DNA of 41,436 bases from Bryobacterales bacterium (GTDB lineage Bacteria; Acidobacteriota; Terriglobia; Bryobacterales; Bryobacteraceae), in the NCBI GenBank assembly GCA_003136675.1, contig PLFE01000065.1, forward strand, positions 9,695 to 51,130, written 5' to 3'. A program made the translations under genes and the position numbers. The first letter of the stretch is position 1; each line of letters starts with the position of its first letter. Below are positions 41,137-41,436 of the stretch, piece by piece. The notes beneath the pieces were generated by a model, which ran no database searches, was not told the DNA's origin, and worked only from the letters and a program-made list of their open reading frames with translations.

Positions 41137-41403
41137 GTGACTATACAGTTGGAATTACCTTCCGGGGCCGAGGCGATGATAACGGCGAAGGCTCGTGCGC
41201 GCGGCCAGTCGGTGGAAGCGTATATCAGAGATCGACTACTGGAGGATGCATCGTTGGTCAGCGACACTGCCGTTCTCACAGCCGACCAAATCGATCAAAC
41301 TTTCGAGGACGTCGCGGACATGCTTCCTGCCGGCGTTCCTGCGCTCTCCGACAAGGCTATTAGCCGCGAGAGCATCTACACCCGCGAAGACGACTGGCGA
41401 TAG
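41137..41403 (+). CDS. Ribbon-helix-helix-type antitoxin-like protein
   Basis: 88 aa from GTG 41137. The N-terminus TIQLELPSGAEAMITAKARA followed by RGQSVEAYIRDRLLEDA fits a small DNA-binding antitoxin (CopG/VapB-like). The acidic middle (TADQIDQTFEDVADMLPAG) and the end ISRESIYTREDDWR resemble toxin-neutralising tails. Its TAG shares one base with a GTG that opens a PIN-toxin-like frame running off the window (41403-41436), which supports an antitoxin role. No clear Shine-Dalgarno sequence. Confidence 0.65.
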   Translation: MTIQLELPSGAEAMITAKARARGQSVEAYIRDRLLEDASLVSDTAVLTADQIDQTFEDVADMLPAGVPALSDKAISRESIYTREDDWR

Positions 41404-41436
41404 TGCTGGTTCTTGCCGACACATATCCTTCTACGC
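41403..41436 (+). pseudogene. Start of a PIN-domain toxin, possibly frameshifted (cut by window edge)
   Basis: GTG 41403 opens VLVLADT, the first strand and first acidic residue of PIN-domain VapC toxins (xxxxDTNILLR). The frame then gives YPST, but one frame over reads ILLR (ATC CTT CTA CGC). Two missing bases after GACACA would explain this. Only 34 bases are visible, so the break is not certain. Confidence 0.4.

Overview
The window is GC-rich bacterial chromosomal DNA. It most probably comes from an acidobacterium of the Bryobacter/Solibacter type. The evidence is four adjacent secreted proteins of the VWFA-related acidobacterial family, a Tat-exported Gfo/Idh/MocA oxidoreductase beside a TIM-barrel sugar isomerase, a DUF1572 (DinB-like) protein, and exported proteins whose signal peptides end in 'PAQ' or 'LAQ'. 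LpxB shows a Gram-negative, lipid A-making cell. No tRNA, rRNA, insertion sequence or CRISPR array was seen.

Layout. 1-6951: tail of an unknown gene, xseA, an MFS transporter, an M1 aminopeptidase-like protein that has lost its zinc motif, lpxB, and two coupled genes of unknown function. 7083-10186: an accessory island with a XhoI-type (predicted CTCGAG) restriction-modification pair, then a frameshifted gene and the remains of a VapBC-type toxin-antitoxin module. 10195-15066 (minus strand): hemD, atpZ, atpI, atpB, atpE and mrfA, i.e. part of an Fo operon plus a DNA-repair helicase. 15207-15837: a small gene coupled to a frameshifted nucleotidyltransferase-like (DUF6932-type) gene. 15879-19713: oxidoreductase, convergent sugar isomerase with a cluster of TTGTGCA motifs upstream, a broken gene, and an aldo/keto reductase. 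19733-27085 (minus): four VWFA-related genes, three of them tandem paralogues. 27205-31472: the complete glycine cleavage operon gcvT-gcvH-gcvPA-gcvPB. 31518-34715: an intact mazEF-type module with a palindromic operator, an exported S9 peptidase, and a broken hicBA module. 34741-41436: tyrS, an acyltransferase, an exported metallo-beta-lactamase-fold protein, prfB with its programmed frameshift, tsaC, a DUF1572 gene, a frameshifted secreted protein, and an antitoxin with the start of a PIN-type toxin at the window edge.

How it works together. Housekeeping genes (xseA, lpxB, hemD, atp, gcv, tyrS, prfB, tsaC) are intact and tightly packed, with many ATGA/GTGA overlaps. Accessory genes between them are repeatedly broken: at least six frameshifts, one premature stop, one 14-bp duplication and two internal deletions. 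Because the core genes read cleanly, this looks more like real decay of toxin-antitoxin and other mobile cargo than uniform sequencing error, although single homopolymer indels could be errors. Several genes have a -10-like hexamer 3-13 bases before the start codon and no Shine-Dalgarno sequence, suggesting leaderless or near-leaderless transcripts.

Best candidates for unusual biology: a 12-bp perfect hairpin enclosing the mrfA start codon; the motif-less M1 protein; the tandem VWFA-related array next to the gcv operon with a 13-bp tandem repeat in the shared promoter; the TTGTGCA cluster; and the hicB-hicA fusion made by a 14-bp duplication.
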